Shown: in pieces, positions 1 to 8,725 of the stretch | How the letters are laid out: each line of letters begins with the position of its first letter | Numbering within the stretch: position 1 is the first letter of the stretch | Assembly: GCA_022819585.1 (NCBI GenBank) | Contig: JAJEGY010000003.1 | Span: 1-33,535 of the forward strand | Length of the DNA stretch: 33,535 nt | Direction: 5' to 3' | Origin: Dehalococcoidia bacterium | GTDB taxonomy: Bacteria > Chloroflexota > Dehalococcoidia > Lucifugimonadales > Lucifugimonadaceae | Made by a program: the position numbers and the translations under genes | The notes under the pieces: generated by a model | Told to the model about the DNA's origin: nothing | The model's input: only the letters and a program-made list of their open reading frames with translations | Database searches by the model: none

Positions 1-1480
1 CCGTCAGATCTTCCATATTCAGAAGCGTCCGGATCTCCGTAACCTCTGCTTTCACCAGGACACTCGCCACCTCCGTCGAACCACCCACTGCCGCTTCCAA
101 GGTGTTCATGTCGGTCAACACGCTCCCACCGCGCGGAAGTATGTCCTTGATGCTGAACTCGTACTTCAGCCCCGTCGACGCATAACCCAGACCAGCCGTT
201 ATCGCGATCACGACCACAAGATACGGGATCGGCCAACGCGTCACGCTCCTCCCCAACACCTCCGCCAATGGCGCGATCCCCGGCAACGCGTTCGAGATCG
301 CACGTGCCTCACCCAACTTGCCCTTCGCCTCGCGCCGCCGATCGATGATCGTCCTTCCTGCCGGGATCAACGTAAGCATGACAATCAAACTCAACCCAAC
401 TCCCATCCCTGCTACGATGCCAAAGTCGCTGATAACTCCGATAGGCGAAAATAGCGTCGCCAAAAAGCTGACTATCGTAGTAACCGCGGCCAAGGTCAAC
501 GGAATAGTGACATGCCTCAGCCCTCGACGAACCGCCTCCACAACAGGATGACCCTCAAGCCGCTGTTCCCGGTAGTGTGAGATCGCCTGAATCGCATAGT
601 CCACCGTCAGGCTGATCACGATCACCGGCACCATCGCGGTGAGCGAACTCGGAGGTCCTATCAGGCCCAACCCGTTCGGTCCGAACCATCCCTCCGCTCC
701 CACGATCCACGCTATCGACAAGATAAGCCCGGTCAGCGTCAGCAGCATGTCCGATAGTGCGCGCGTGAAAAGCACCAGCAACAATGCGATCAACACCAGC
801 GCCAAACCCAGCAACGGTGCCAGCCCAGACTCCGTCGCCTCGGTGTACTCATCCTCCACGATCGCCGGAGACAAGCTGCTCACGCGGAGCGGGCCATCAT
901 CCTCTACCGCCAGTTCATAGATCCTGCGTTCGGTCGCCAGAACCCTCTCGTCACCAGAATCGATCAGGCGAATGTTGGCGATGGCGATCGAAGTGCCATC
1001 CTCATCCGTACCCGTCAAAGCATCGATCGCACCCGCGATCTCAGGAACACCAAGGGCAGCATCAATCACCGGCTGCGTGATCGTATCCGCGCCTTGGGCC
1101 TGCGCCAGCCCTCCGATCACAGAAGAGGGAGCGACTACCGCACCGACAGGCACCAGCAACTCGTTCACATTCGGATCGCTGACGATCTCACCGATCAGAG
1201 AGTCCATCTGCGACAACCCCTCAGGCGTGATCGCATCTCCACGGAAAATCAGCGTAACTATTCTGACCTCGCCCGAGTTTCCGAAAAACTCGTCGATGTC
1301 CCGCGTCGCTTCAGCGATAGCGTGACCGGGAGGCAGAAACGCCACGCTCGCACCCTCAGTCGGTGGTGCCCGGAGCGTCGAACCATACGACAAAACTACC
1401 GTTACCACCAAGAGAACTACTATGGTGACCCAAGGCCGGGCAGTCACCAGCCAACTCAACGTAGCGAGAATATTGCCCAT
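1..1480 (-). CDS. RND/MMPL-family exporter, N-terminal part (cut by window edge)
   Basis: I translated this frame by hand. It is open from the ATG at 1480 to the left edge, giving 493 codons with the C-terminus missing. A first membrane segment at about residues 10-32 is followed by an extracytoplasmic domain. A block of hydrophobic helices then includes the motif VPVIVISLTVDYAIQ, typical of the MMPL/RND core (the G/S-x-x-x-D region of TM4). A cytoplasmic linker follows, then a seventh helix (about residues 420-440) that opens the second periplasmic domain. This is the usual two-fold repeat layout of RND proteins, which export lipids, hopanoids or drugs using the proton gradient. The substrate cannot be told from sequence. 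There is no Shine-Dalgarno, but a TATAAT box sits 8 nt before the ATG, suggesting a leaderless message. The long opposite-strand frames here are shadows. Confidence 0.88.
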   Translation of the reverse strand, partial: MGNILATLSWLVTARPWVTIVVLLVVTVVLSYGSTLRAPPTEGASVAFLPPGHAIAEATRDIDEFFGNSGEVRIVTLIFRGDAITPEGLSQMDSLIGEIVSDPNVNELLVPVGAVVAPSSVIGGLAQAQGADTITQPVIDAALGVPEIAGAIDALTGTDEDGTSIAIANIRLIDSGDERVLATERRIYELAVEDDGPLRVSSLSPAIVEDEYTEATESGLAPLLGLALVLIALLLVLFTRALSDMLLTLTGLILSIAWIVGAEGWFGPNGLGLIGPPSSLTAMVPVIVISLTVDYAIQAISHYREQRLEGHPVVEAVRRGLRHVTIPLTLAAVTTIVSFLATLFSPIGVISDFGIVAGMGVGLSLIVMLTLIPAGRTIIDRRREAKGKLGEARAISNALPGIAPLAEVLGRSVTRWPIPYLVVVIAITAGLGYASTGLKYEFSIKDILPRGGSVLTDMNTLEAAVGGSTEVASVLVKAEVTEIRTLLNMEDLT

Positions 1481-1488
1481 GTCAGGGC

Positions 1489-1494
1489 ATTATA
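1489..1494 (-). promoter_or_regulatory. -10 box (TATAAT) of the RND gene, leaderless start
   Basis: A perfect TATAAT on the minus strand ends 8 nt before the RND start codon at 1480. A transcript starting 6-8 nt after it would begin at or next to the ATG, so the mRNA would have no leader. I see no convincing -35 hexamer at 16-18 nt, and no Shine-Dalgarno in front of the ATG, which fits leaderless initiation. Confidence 0.45.
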
Positions 1495-1642
1495 TTGGAG
1501 TAAACCCGCCCTATTTGGCACAATCAAAGACCCCAAGCCACAATCCAACCATGCAATGCGGTTTTGGCTTTGGATTGCCCCAAGCCAAAACCGCAGAAGG
1601 CTAACCTTGAACCCAATCGTCACCGTCGATAAGCTGTAGGCG

Positions 1643-2545
1643 TCAGCCTGTGGAGGCAGTCTGCAACGGCAGGCACAAGTCGGTCAGCAACTCGGAAGGC
1701 GGTGTGTCGAGTGGTGAGTTGCGATAGATTTCCATGCATGGGCGTTCGTCAATCTCTTCACCGCTCTGTGGAAGCCACAGTCCGAACAAGCGCCTATACG
1801 CTTCGGGAATGCCATCATAGGCACCGCGGTGCGTGTACACGGCGTACCGGCCGGCTGGGATTTTGTATAGCGAGATTCCAGGTTGTGGCTGAGTGTCGGT
1901 ACTAATCTCGATGCAAGCGTCGGAGCGTAGATTCTTTGGTGCGACTTCGTCGGGGTCGTCATAGGAGAGAGTCAAGATGCGTCCAGGCGTTGCGCCGATG
2001 CTTGATGCCCAACCAAAAAGGCGCTCAAAGCATGGGCCTATCTCGTCATAAACACCCACATGACGGATGCGAGCCACCTCGATATCGTCAAAATTCTCAA
2101 TGCGAACTTTCATTTTGGTACCTCCTGTCGGGGGATCGATTTCCACTCGACCCTCTCCTGGGTAATATCTGACTCTCGCGCTAGGACTGCTGAACGCTGG
2201 GGGTGGCCAGGCGGTGCGATAACGATTAGGGCTCAATCCGCAGGCGCGGCGGAAGGCTCGCGAGAACGCTTCTTCCGAACCATAGCCGGCGTCTAGAGCA
2301 ATCTCTATAACGTCGATCGACTCGTGACGCAGGCGGTAGGCGGCACGCTGTAGACGTAATCGCCGTACCAACTGAGCAATCGACTCGCCGGTCATCGCCC
2401 TAAACATGCGCTGACAGTGGAAACGCGAGAACGCTGCTTCAGCCGCAACCTCTTCGACTGAGCACGGTTGATCAAGACGACGCAAGACTAGGTCGAGCGC
2501 TTTTTTCAACCGAATGTAGTAGTCTTCAGCAGTTGCGGGACGCAT
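1643..2545 (-). CDS. AraC-family transcriptional regulator with GyrI-like ligand-binding domain
   Basis: The 300-residue protein has an N-terminal AraC-type double helix-turn-helix at about residues 10-112. The hallmark second-helix stretch IALDAGYGSEEAFSRAFRR is followed by GLSPNRYR. A C-terminal GyrI-like/AraC effector-binding domain spans about residues 145-295 (MKVRIENFDDIEVARIRHVG at its start). This architecture is seen in SoxS/Rob/BmrR-like regulators that sense small amphipathic compounds. It is transcribed toward the RND exporter, 162 nt upstream of it on the same strand, so it may control that exporter; that is inference. The ATG at 2545 has no clear Shine-Dalgarno. The order HTH then GyrI is normal for the family and the length is typical. 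Confidence 0.9.
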   Translation of the reverse strand: MRPATAEDYYIRLKKALDLVLRRLDQPCSVEEVAAEAAFSRFHCQRMFRAMTGESIAQLVRRLRLQRAAYRLRHESIDVIEIALDAGYGSEEAFSRAFRRACGLSPNRYRTAWPPPAFSSPSARVRYYPGEGRVEIDPPTGGTKMKVRIENFDDIEVARIRHVGVYDEIGPCFERLFGWASSIGATPGRILTLSYDDPDEVAPKNLRSDACIEISTDTQPQPGISLYKIPAGRYAVYTHRGAYDGIPEAYRRLFGLWLPQSGEEIDERPCMEIYRNSPLDTPPSELLTDLCLPLQTASTG

Positions 2546-2731
2546 AATTACAATGTCGCACTTAGAAATCCCCAGAACTTGACAGATTGTGCGCTTTTCT
2601 CTTTGGGAATCGTTTTGATGCCCTAGTTAATTCCATACGACACTGCCGGTAGTTACATCCGGCGGCAACTTAGAAATGCGCCTGTCGCTGGGGTATGATC
2701 ATCGCAAGTACCCCACTCGGGAAACCCAACT

Positions 2732-3187
2732 ATGCAATCCAAAGCCAAAACCATCGACGAATACCTAAGTGAACTCGACGACTCCCGTCGAGAATCAATC
2801 TCCATCGTCCGCAACGTCATCCTCGAAAACCTTCCCGACGGATACGAGGAAATGATGCTCTTCGGAATGATCACCTACGCTATTCCTCTGTCTATTTTCC
2901 CGGACACGTACAACAAGCAGCCACTGATGTACGCCGCCCTGGCATCCCAGAAGCGCCACATGGCTCTCTACCTCACCAACGTCTACGGCGACGGTTCGTT
3001 GGAAACCTGGTTCCGAGAACGCTACAAAGCCACCGGAAAACGCCTAGACATGGGTAAATCCTGCGTTCGCTTCCGAAAACTCGAAGATCTACCTCTAGAG
3101 CTGGTCGGCGAGACCATCGCCAAAACGCCCATCGATGAATTCCTCGAGATCTACAAAGCCTCGCGGACGGGAACGCGTCGCGACTAA
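2732..3187 (+). CDS. DUF1801-domain protein (YdhG/iron-chaperone-like fold)
   Basis: The 151-residue protein matches the DUF1801 family. It has an N-terminal helix pair (TIDEYLSELDDSRRESI), then the conserved patch around EEMMLFGMITYAIP, a core strand region (MAALYLTNVYG-like, near residues 80-95), and a C-terminal RFRKLEDLPLELVGETI segment. The fold is related to frataxin-like iron chaperones, but the biochemical role of most members is unknown. The gene stands alone, convergent with the ABC permease gene (stop codons 2 nt apart). A TATGAT box at 2693-2698 could be its -10. Two further DUF1801 genes lie near 32 kb. The family call is firm; the function is not. Confidence 0.85.
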   Translation: MQSKAKTIDEYLSELDDSRRESISIVRNVILENLPDGYEEMMLFGMITYAIPLSIFPDTYNKQPLMYAALASQKRHMALYLTNVYGDGSLETWFRERYKATGKRLDMGKSCVRFRKLEDLPLELVGETIAKTPIDEFLEIYKASRTGTRRD

Positions 3188-3189
3188 TC

Positions 3190-4851
3190 CTACCCCCGCT
3201 GTCGAATATCGCGCTGCTCGAACAACACGAACGACAGACCGATCAGAATCACCGACAGCGCCGCCAAAACGGCTGCACCATTCCAATCCATACCGTTGTT
3301 CAGGGGATCGTTGCCCAGGTAGTAGCTGAACGGCGTCAGCCAAGACAAGTCGGCAAGAGCGGCGTTAAGTGCTCCTAATGAGTTGAAGAGGTGAAAAAAG
3401 AGTGCCGCGCCTATAGATCCGTAGATTGCGATGGAGACACGTCCCGTCGCCGCGCTCAAAGCGAGTGCCAGTGAACCGAAAACAAAGCCAATTAGTGACT
3501 GCAGCGTGGCAGTAGCCGCGATGTTGCCAACGGACATCCCGAGATCGGCAACCAACGAACCGATACTCACGCCCGCGAAGGTCGCGAACCCGACCAGAAA
3601 CGCGAACAGCACCATCGGCACTATCTTCTCGAGCACGATCCGTGACCGGCTTATCGGACAGGCGAGAAGCAACCCCATCGTCCGCCGAGACTCTTCCCCG
3701 GCCAACGCACCAGCACCCATCACCACGGTCACGAGGATCACCGCGCCCGGCGCCATCAACCCGAACGTCTCCAAGGAGTACCAACCTTCCGGCGTGCTCA
3801 TATCACCTCCGCCGAATAGAGCGAGCAGCTGTTCCGGGAACTGATCGAACGTCGCCAGAGTCTCATCCGGTATCGATGCATACATCGGCCCCATCATCAC
3901 TCCCTGAACCAGAAACATCACCGCGGCGGTAATCAATAACAGCACTTGATAGTCGTAAACCGTCTTCACCCAGATCGACGACACCCGTGCCGACCCTGCG
4001 AGTTGGCCGATCATCCTGTTCAGCAGAGGGTTGCCACGAACCCTGTCTAATATCGTCGTCCCCACAGATTGACCCTTCAAATCACGACGATTGAATCCCA
4101 CGGTCGCCGCAACCAAGAGCAGAACTGAACCGGAAATCAACACCGCCAGATGCCCCCACGCGACTCCGTTATTCACCGGATCGCTGCCATCGAAGTAGTA
4201 CCACGGAAGAACTTTGGATATGGTTTGCCCTCCGTCGATAAGCGGCAGAAAACCCACCCCGAAGAAAGACAGTACCAGGATCGCCGTCGTCGCACCCGTT
4301 GCTGTCCCTTTGTTCCCCGTAATCGCACCGAGAGCCAGTGCCAGCATCCCGAAGAACAAGCTGTTCGCAAACAGGTGCAACATGAGCGCTTCCACATCGA
4401 GACCCGCGATCTCCACGCCTAGCAACGCGGCTATAGGATGCACCGGGATCCAGAGCGCCACTGTCGCCACTGCCACCGACAACACGAGCGCGCCCGTCTT
4501 CGACAACAGTACGTAGGTCCGGCTCTTCGGATTCGCCAGCAAGATATCCATAGTCCCGTCCCGCTCTTCGCCCGCGATCGCCGAACTCCCCATAGCAAGC
4601 GCCACCCCTGCTAACATCAGCGCACCCCAAGTGCTGAACATCACGTTTACCGCCAGCCCGCCCGCATCGATGGTGTCGCTGATGCCGATCAGCGACTTGA
4701 ACGCCTCTGGCAACGAGGTATAGATCGATAGGTCGATCTCACGGTACGCCGACATCCCGAAAAGCAGGAACAGTGCAACTGACGCAGCCGCAATCGCCCA
4801 AGCCAACCAGCGGTCGCTGGCCGTCTTCACAAACACGTTGACCTGCGTCAT
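3190..4851 (-). CDS. ABC exporter permease, two-fold ABC-2 type
   Basis: The 553-residue integral membrane protein has about 12 hydrophobic segments in two similar halves. Each half carries a short motif after its second or third helix where a Glu-Glu pair precedes the coupling region: SSAIAGEERDGTMDILLANP near residue 90 and AGALAGEESRRTMGLLLACP near residue 385. This internal duplication is typical of the large permeases of the 'polyketide antibiotic exporter' group. The start ATG overlaps the stop of the ATPase gene by 4 nt (ATGA), so the two are translationally coupled and form one exporter. The substrate is unknown; lipids, peptides or antibiotics are possible. No regulator lies next to it. 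Confidence 0.9.
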   Translation of the reverse strand: MTQVNVFVKTASDRWLAWAIAAASVALFLLFGMSAYREIDLSIYTSLPEAFKSLIGISDTIDAGGLAVNVMFSTWGALMLAGVALAMGSSAIAGEERDGTMDILLANPKSRTYVLLSKTGALVLSVAVATVALWIPVHPIAALLGVEIAGLDVEALMLHLFANSLFFGMLALALGAITGNKGTATGATTAILVLSFFGVGFLPLIDGGQTISKVLPWYYFDGSDPVNNGVAWGHLAVLISGSVLLLVAATVGFNRRDLKGQSVGTTILDRVRGNPLLNRMIGQLAGSARVSSIWVKTVYDYQVLLLITAAVMFLVQGVMMGPMYASIPDETLATFDQFPEQLLALFGGGDMSTPEGWYSLETFGLMAPGAVILVTVVMGAGALAGEESRRTMGLLLACPISRSRIVLEKIVPMVLFAFLVGFATFAGVSIGSLVADLGMSVGNIAATATLQSLIGFVFGSLALALSAATGRVSIAIYGSIGAALFFHLFNSLGALNAALADLSWLTPFSYYLGNDPLNNGMDWNGAAVLAALSVILIGLSFVLFEQRDIRQRG

Positions 4852-5795
4852 GACCGATCCTCCTCCGCTTCATCGTCTTCGTGGTAGTAGGTCAGGAAGA
4901 TCTCCTCCAGATCAGCCTCATCAGTCTTGATATCCGCAACGCCGTACTGCTCAGTAGCAGTCGTCAGCAACTCGCCCATATCACCCCCGAACGACATCTC
5001 GATATGATTGCCTTCCACAATGACGTTACGCACACCCTCCACACTTTGGAAGACCGCAGCATCCGCCGGCGAGTCGAGCACGAATTCGACTTGACGCATC
5101 GACTTTGATCTGAGATCAGCGACCGATTCAACAGTGATCAGCCGGCCGTTTCGAATGATGCCTACTCGGTCCGCGACGCGTTGCACCTCCGAGAGAGTGT
5201 GGCTGGACAGGAAAACCGTCCGTCCCTCTGCCGACACCTCCCCCACCATCTTCTGAAACTCGCGCTGCATCAGAGGATCGAGGCCCGCGGTCGGCTCATC
5301 CATTATCAGCAACTCAGGACGATGCATGAAGGCCTGAATCACTCCGACCTTCTGACGATTGCCCGTTGATAGATCCCCCACTTTTCTGGATAGGTCGGAA
5401 TCGAGCCTCTCGACAAGTTCATCGACATACGACCAATCGACACCTCCGCGCATGTTCCCGAAATACTGCAACGTGTCCATACCCGTCAGACTCGGATACA
5501 GCGCCAGATCGCCGGGAATGTAGCCGATATGTTTGCGAATCTCAACAGAATCAGCGCGCGTGTCCATACCAAGGATCGTCGCACTGCCCGAAGTTGGCCT
5601 GATCTCGTCTAGGATGGTGCGGATCGTCGTCGACTTACCCGCACCGTTCGGCCCCAGGAAACCGAACACCTCTCCCTCTTGCACATCCAAATCCACATCC
5701 TCAATCCCCAGCTGCTTCCCGTAATACTTCGTCAACCCAACCGTATGTATCGCCGCCCTCACCGCGCCCGTTTGGGAACCTGATTCTGTCGACAT
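4848..5795 (-). CDS. ABC exporter ATP-binding protein
   Basis: I place the start at the ATG at 5795 (MSTES), because GGGAGGAG lies 8 nt upstream of it; a longer frame begins 11 codons earlier. The 315-residue protein has Walker A GPNGAGKST at residues 48-56, the ABC signature LSTGNRQK near residue 140, Walker B LLIMDEP near 160 and the switch histidine in SSHTL. A C-terminal extension of about 80 residues (VEFVLDSPADAAVFQS onward) is the DUF4162-type tail found in drug and antibiotic exporters. It powers the permease encoded next, with which it overlaps. The Q of the signature in place of the common GGQ is normal for this subgroup. Confidence 0.93.
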   Translation of the reverse strand: MSTESGSQTGAVRAAIHTVGLTKYYGKQLGIEDVDLDVQEGEVFGFLGPNGAGKSTTIRTILDEIRPTSGSATILGMDTRADSVEIRKHIGYIPGDLALYPSLTGMDTLQYFGNMRGGVDWSYVDELVERLDSDLSRKVGDLSTGNRQKVGVIQAFMHRPELLIMDEPTAGLDPLMQREFQKMVGEVSAEGRTVFLSSHTLSEVQRVADRVGIIRNGRLITVESVADLRSKSMRQVEFVLDSPADAAVFQSVEGVRNVIVEGNHIEMSFGGDMGELLTTATEQYGVADIKTDEADLEEIFLTYYHEDDEAEEDRS

Positions 5796-5870
5796 TTGGC
5801 TAACTCCTCCCGATTTAGACTTTAGCAAAACTCCATGGTTTCACCCGTCTGGGATGTCCGAACAAACGCC

Positions 5871-5897
5871 GTCATTCCCGCGAAAGCGGGGATCTAG
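5871..5897. repeat. Dispersed palindromic repeat, type A
   Basis: A REP-like unit beginning GTCATTCCCGCGAAAGCGGG, whose CCCGC/GCGGG arms form a short hairpin. It is followed by GATCTAG. Related units occur at 15102, 17068 and 17141. It lies between the divergent ABC ATPase and GNAT genes. Confidence 0.75.
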
Positions 5898-5939
5898 AGA
5901 AAAACAAATCTTGCCGATAATAATCAGCTGGAGAAAACC

Positions 5940-5963
5940 ATGAACTTCAACCCAGAGATTTGA
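5940..5963 (+). other. Seven-codon leader ORF overlapping the GNAT start
   Basis: ATG with a GGAG-type ribosome site (CTGGAGAAAACC) opens a 7-codon frame, MNFNPEI, whose TGA overlaps the TTG start of the acetyltransferase as TTGA. This could couple translation of the two. Alternatively it is chance, or the remains of a longer start lost by a one-base frameshift. The 19 nt around its ATG recur at the start of the SRPBCC gene at 6508. Confidence 0.3.
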
Positions 5964-6472
5964 GGATACGGGAACTAACCAAGACCGACACCGCCGAGTT
6001 CCGAGCACTGCGGCTCAGAGCTCTCAAGGAGCATCCGACAGTGTTCAGTTCCTCCTACGAGGTAGAACGAGAATGGCCATTCGACAGATTCGCCAATCGA
6101 CTGCCCAAGAACCCCGGATCCAATGAATCATTCACCCTCGGCTGTTTCGTCGAAGGAAATCTGGTAGCTTCTCTCACCTTCTTCCGATACGATGGCCCAA
6201 AACTCATGCATACAGGCAGGATGGTAGCCGTGCACGTCGCCTCCGAGCAACAGGGCAAAGGTTATGGTCGCGCAATCGTCGCCGACGCCCTCGAACGAGC
6301 GCGACAGGTGCCCGGGCTCTCGCTCATCCATCTGACAGCAACGACGACAAACGAACGCGCAATCTCACTCTACAAATCCTTCGGCTTCGAGATTTACGGC
6401 ACTTCGCCGCGAGCCATGCTCGTAGATGGACAGTACATCGACGAACATCTGATGATGCTCAAACTCACCTGA
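5960..6472 (+). CDS. GNAT-family N-acetyltransferase
   Basis: The 170-residue GNAT protein begins with a TTG codon (LRIRELTKTD), where family members normally begin MxIRxL. The fold elements are in order: a first strand with REL, helices around FRALRLRALKEHP, and the acetyl-CoA loop in VHVASEQQGKGYGRAIV at about residues 93-109 (Q-x-x-G-x-G form). A terminal strand/helix region follows with TTTNERAISLYKSFGFEIYG. The substrate is unknown. The start overlaps the stop of a 7-codon leader frame. The gene is followed after 35 nt by the SRPBCC gene on the same strand. Confidence 0.9.
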   Translation: MRIRELTKTDTAEFRALRLRALKEHPTVFSSSYEVEREWPFDRFANRLPKNPGSNESFTLGCFVEGNLVASLTFFRYDGPKLMHTGRMVAVHVASEQQGKGYGRAIVADALERARQVPGLSLIHLTATTTNERAISLYKSFGFEIYGTSPRAMLVDGQYIDEHLMMLKLT

Positions 6473-6507
6473 CCCAACCCAACAAAAACCAACGCTGTAA
6501 TCAAACC

Positions 6508-7143
6508 ATGAACTTCAACCCCCAAACCCACCTCGACGCCACATCACGCACGGTTTCACCGCATGAACGCGACGGTAGACCCGCTGCTCACGTCACTCTA
6601 TCCCGCGCCTTCGACTCCACCGTGGATGACCTCTGGGGTGCTGTCACCAACCCCGATCGCATTCCCCGCTGGGCCACCAACGTTACCGGCGATCTCCAAC
6701 TGAACGGCCGCTACCAAATCGAAGCCAACGCAAACGGCACCATCACCGAGTGCGAACCGCAATCGCACATCGCCGTCACATGGGAATTCGCCGGAGATGT
6801 AAGCTGGGTCGAATTCCAATTCGCGGACGATCCCCCAGACTGCGCACGCCTGACCCTCACTCATACCTCCCATCTATCCCCGCACTGGGATACCTACGGC
6901 CCCGGCGCTACAGGTGTCGGTTGGGAGCTCGCCTTAGCAGGACTCGCCCTCTACCTCGCCGACCCGAACCTCGAAAAACCCGACGAAATGGAGTTCGTCA
7001 CATCCAACCAAGGCAAAGCATTCATCACCGGTAGCAGCAACGCATGGGCTGAGGCCGCCATAGCCGCTGGCACCGATCCCGAAACAGCCCAAACCGCCGC
7101 CAACAGCACCACCGCCTTCTACACCGGCGAAACAGCAATGTGA
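6508..7143 (+). CDS. SRPBCC-domain protein (AHSA1/START-like)
   Basis: The 211-residue protein has the SRPBCC/AHSA1 pattern. It begins with LSRAFDSTVDDLWGAVTNPDRIPRW-type helix-grip opening at about residues 30-55, then NGRYQIEANANGTITECEP, and a core strand IAVTWEFAGDVSWVEFQF. A long C-terminal helix with GWELALAGLALYL follows. Members bind hydrophobic ligands or act as Hsp90-activator homologues; ligand and role are unknown here. No Shine-Dalgarno precedes the ATG. TGTAAT ends 6 nt upstream, so a leaderless message is possible. The first bases of this gene share 19 nt with the leader ORF at 5940. Confidence 0.85.
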   Translation: MNFNPQTHLDATSRTVSPHERDGRPAAHVTLSRAFDSTVDDLWGAVTNPDRIPRWATNVTGDLQLNGRYQIEANANGTITECEPQSHIAVTWEFAGDVSWVEFQFADDPPDCARLTLTHTSHLSPHWDTYGPGATGVGWELALAGLALYLADPNLEKPDEMEFVTSNQGKAFITGSSNAWAEAAIAAGTDPETAQTAANSTTAFYTGETAM

Positions 7144-7253
7144 AGCGACTCGGCGGTCCGATATCGAGTTCTGTTATTTTTGATTGTGAGCCTGTTCTCA
7201 TTGCAGACGTGCCCCACGCCCCACACATAAACCCGAGGAGTGAAAACCGCACC

Positions 7254-7346
7254 ATGATCCCGGTCCTGATAGCCACCGTCGTCGCCTTCTTCATCGCAGG
7301 CATCATCTGGCTCTTGGTCGAGTGGGTGACCAAGCAAGAAGCCTGA
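7254..7346 (+). CDS. 30-residue single-span membrane peptide
   Basis: A short frame of 30 codons, MIPVLIATVVAFFIAGI..., is one hydrophobic helix (about residues 2-22) followed by a charged tail ending KQEA. A GAGGAG lies about 12 nt upstream of the ATG; a GTG overlaps that motif slightly further up. The frame stays open further upstream, but that part is not protein-like. It sits between the SRPBCC gene and the convergent GH172 gene. No family was recognised. The clean helix plus a ribosome site favour a real small protein, but no comparison was possible. Confidence 0.45.
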   Translation: MIPVLIATVVAFFIAGIIWLLVEWVTKQEA

Positions 7347-7364
7347 TCTCGCATCATCCCCTCT

Positions 7365-7381
7365 CTCGCTCAGCGGGCGAG
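7365..7381. terminator. Hairpin between convergent genes (degenerate type B repeat)
   Basis: CTCGC and GCGAG pair around a 7-nt loop in the 40-nt gap between the membrane peptide and the convergent GH172 gene. The surrounding bases (CCCCTCTCTCGC...GCGGGCGAGG) resemble the type B repeat at 15163. No T-run follows, so termination activity is only suggested by position. Confidence 0.35.
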
Positions 7382-7386
7382 GATAT

Positions 7387-8475
7387 CTACCTCGGATATC
7401 GTTCCTCAATCCCTGGCAACTCAGGAAACGGCGCGTGCGGCTTGGTTTGATACCAATACGCCACCGACGCAATGTCATCTGCAAGCGGTTGGAACCTGCT
7501 ACTCGGCTCAGGCCACCAGCCCAGCGCCTGTATCGTCACTCTTAGATCCCCCTCAAACCGAATCGGATCGAGGATATGCCACCTGTATAAGCTCCACTTC
7601 GGAGGCCCTTCACTACCCTTATGGTCCAGCGTGTTCCCCACGTACGCCGTCGTATAGACCTCCGGGAACCCGTAACTCCCTAGGAAATAGTCCTCCGTAC
7701 CAGTCCCGCAGATCGTCGGAAACGCCTTATCGCCATCCATGTAGAACTTGATCTCACCCTCGCCGAACCACCCATCCGACAACTGCGTCCAAGCCAAGAA
7801 CGTCCCCACATACTGTCCCTGCCCTTGGACTCCATCCAAGATCGTGTAATCCGGGTTCGACCTCTCCGTAACTGCCCGACGCCACTGCGCGTGGTAATAA
7901 CCCGCATTCTCCGCCACCTCAGTCTCCGCATAAGTGATCTGATAGAAAAGCCGCACATCCTTCTCCCACTCGTTCGTAATCGTCACTCTCGCGTGACTTC
8001 GGAACGGCATCGGCCAGTAACAGTTCAACGCAGAAGTCGGGTTCACAATCACCGCCAGCGAATTGACAGGCGCATACAGATCATGCCCTACCGCGAAGAA
8101 GTCCGTCAAAGGCACTTCCACCGACGGCGACTCCTCACCATCCCAATAAAACCTCAGCACACATCCTCGTCCGCTCCCATTCCAACTCCTATCCGTCGTC
8201 ATCCAAATATGCTGGATCACCCCTGAGCCACCAATATCCATCAACGTAGTAGTCTCTCCCGACTTCAACCAAACATACGGCCGCACCTTCCACCCTTGAC
8301 CCAACGCCCGAGCCGGAGACGAAACCGACCACTCCTCACTCTCCGGGTCTGGCACCGCCATCCCACCCTTCCCCTTCTCGCCAGTAGGATTCTCCGCCGA
8401 TATCGACCGCGTCCGAGCGCTGCTCATCAACGGCAACGTCCCCAAACCCATATTCAGACCAGCCATTGCATCCAC
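7387..8475 (-). CDS. GH172/DUF2961-family glycoside hydrolase-like protein
   Basis: I prefer the GTG at 8475 because AGGAG lies 8 nt before it; an ATG at 8502 would add nine residues but has no ribosome site. The roughly 362-residue protein shows DUF2961 hallmarks: SISAENPTGEKGKGG near the N-terminus, GGSGVIQHIWMTTD, a strand-rich jelly-roll core, GEGEIKFYMDGD (about residues 238-249) and ICGTGTEDYFLGSYGF (about 255-270). The glutamates in the last two motifs correspond to the acidic residues proposed as catalytic in GH172 enzymes acting on fructofuranosides and arabinofuranosides. There is no signal peptide, so it is probably cytosolic. No transporter or sugar regulator lies nearby, and the substrate is unknown. 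Confidence 0.88.
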   Translation of the reverse strand: MDAMAGLNMGLGTLPLMSSARTRSISAENPTGEKGKGGMAVPDPESEEWSVSSPARALGQGWKVRPYVWLKSGETTTLMDIGGSGVIQHIWMTTDRSWNGSGRGCVLRFYWDGEESPSVEVPLTDFFAVGHDLYAPVNSLAVIVNPTSALNCYWPMPFRSHARVTITNEWEKDVRLFYQITYAETEVAENAGYYHAQWRRAVTERSNPDYTILDGVQGQGQYVGTFLAWTQLSDGWFGEGEIKFYMDGDKAFPTICGTGTEDYFLGSYGFPEVYTTAYVGNTLDHKGSEGPPKWSLYRWHILDPIRFEGDLRVTIQALGWWPEPSSRFQPLADDIASVAYWYQTKPHAPFPELPGIEERYPR

Positions 8476-8725
8476 AGAATCTGCTCCTTTTAGAGATGCC
8501 ATTCAGAATCTGACGCTACTCTACTACGGCAATACGACACAATCCCCCTTACCAAACAGCCAACACCCTGCCCTAGTTCAAAAATCCTCACCTATCGCAG
8601 CCAAACGGTATCCGAACGCGCGCCGCTCCATTGAATCAGATGCCGTCGAGTCGATACGGTATTTGATACCACCGCTGGGTGTTGACGAAGATGATCCGAT
8701 CCGCCGCGATTCGGAGGAATTGACC

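Noticed and set aside
1094..1639. 181-codon plus-strand frame
   Set aside because: Antisense to the RND gene and its promoter region, with no domain or ribosome site.
8655..8690. GGTAT-TTG-ATACC inverted repeat upstream of the secreted Fn3 gene
   Set aside because: Short and unaccompanied by a promoter-like pair, so an operator call cannot be supported.
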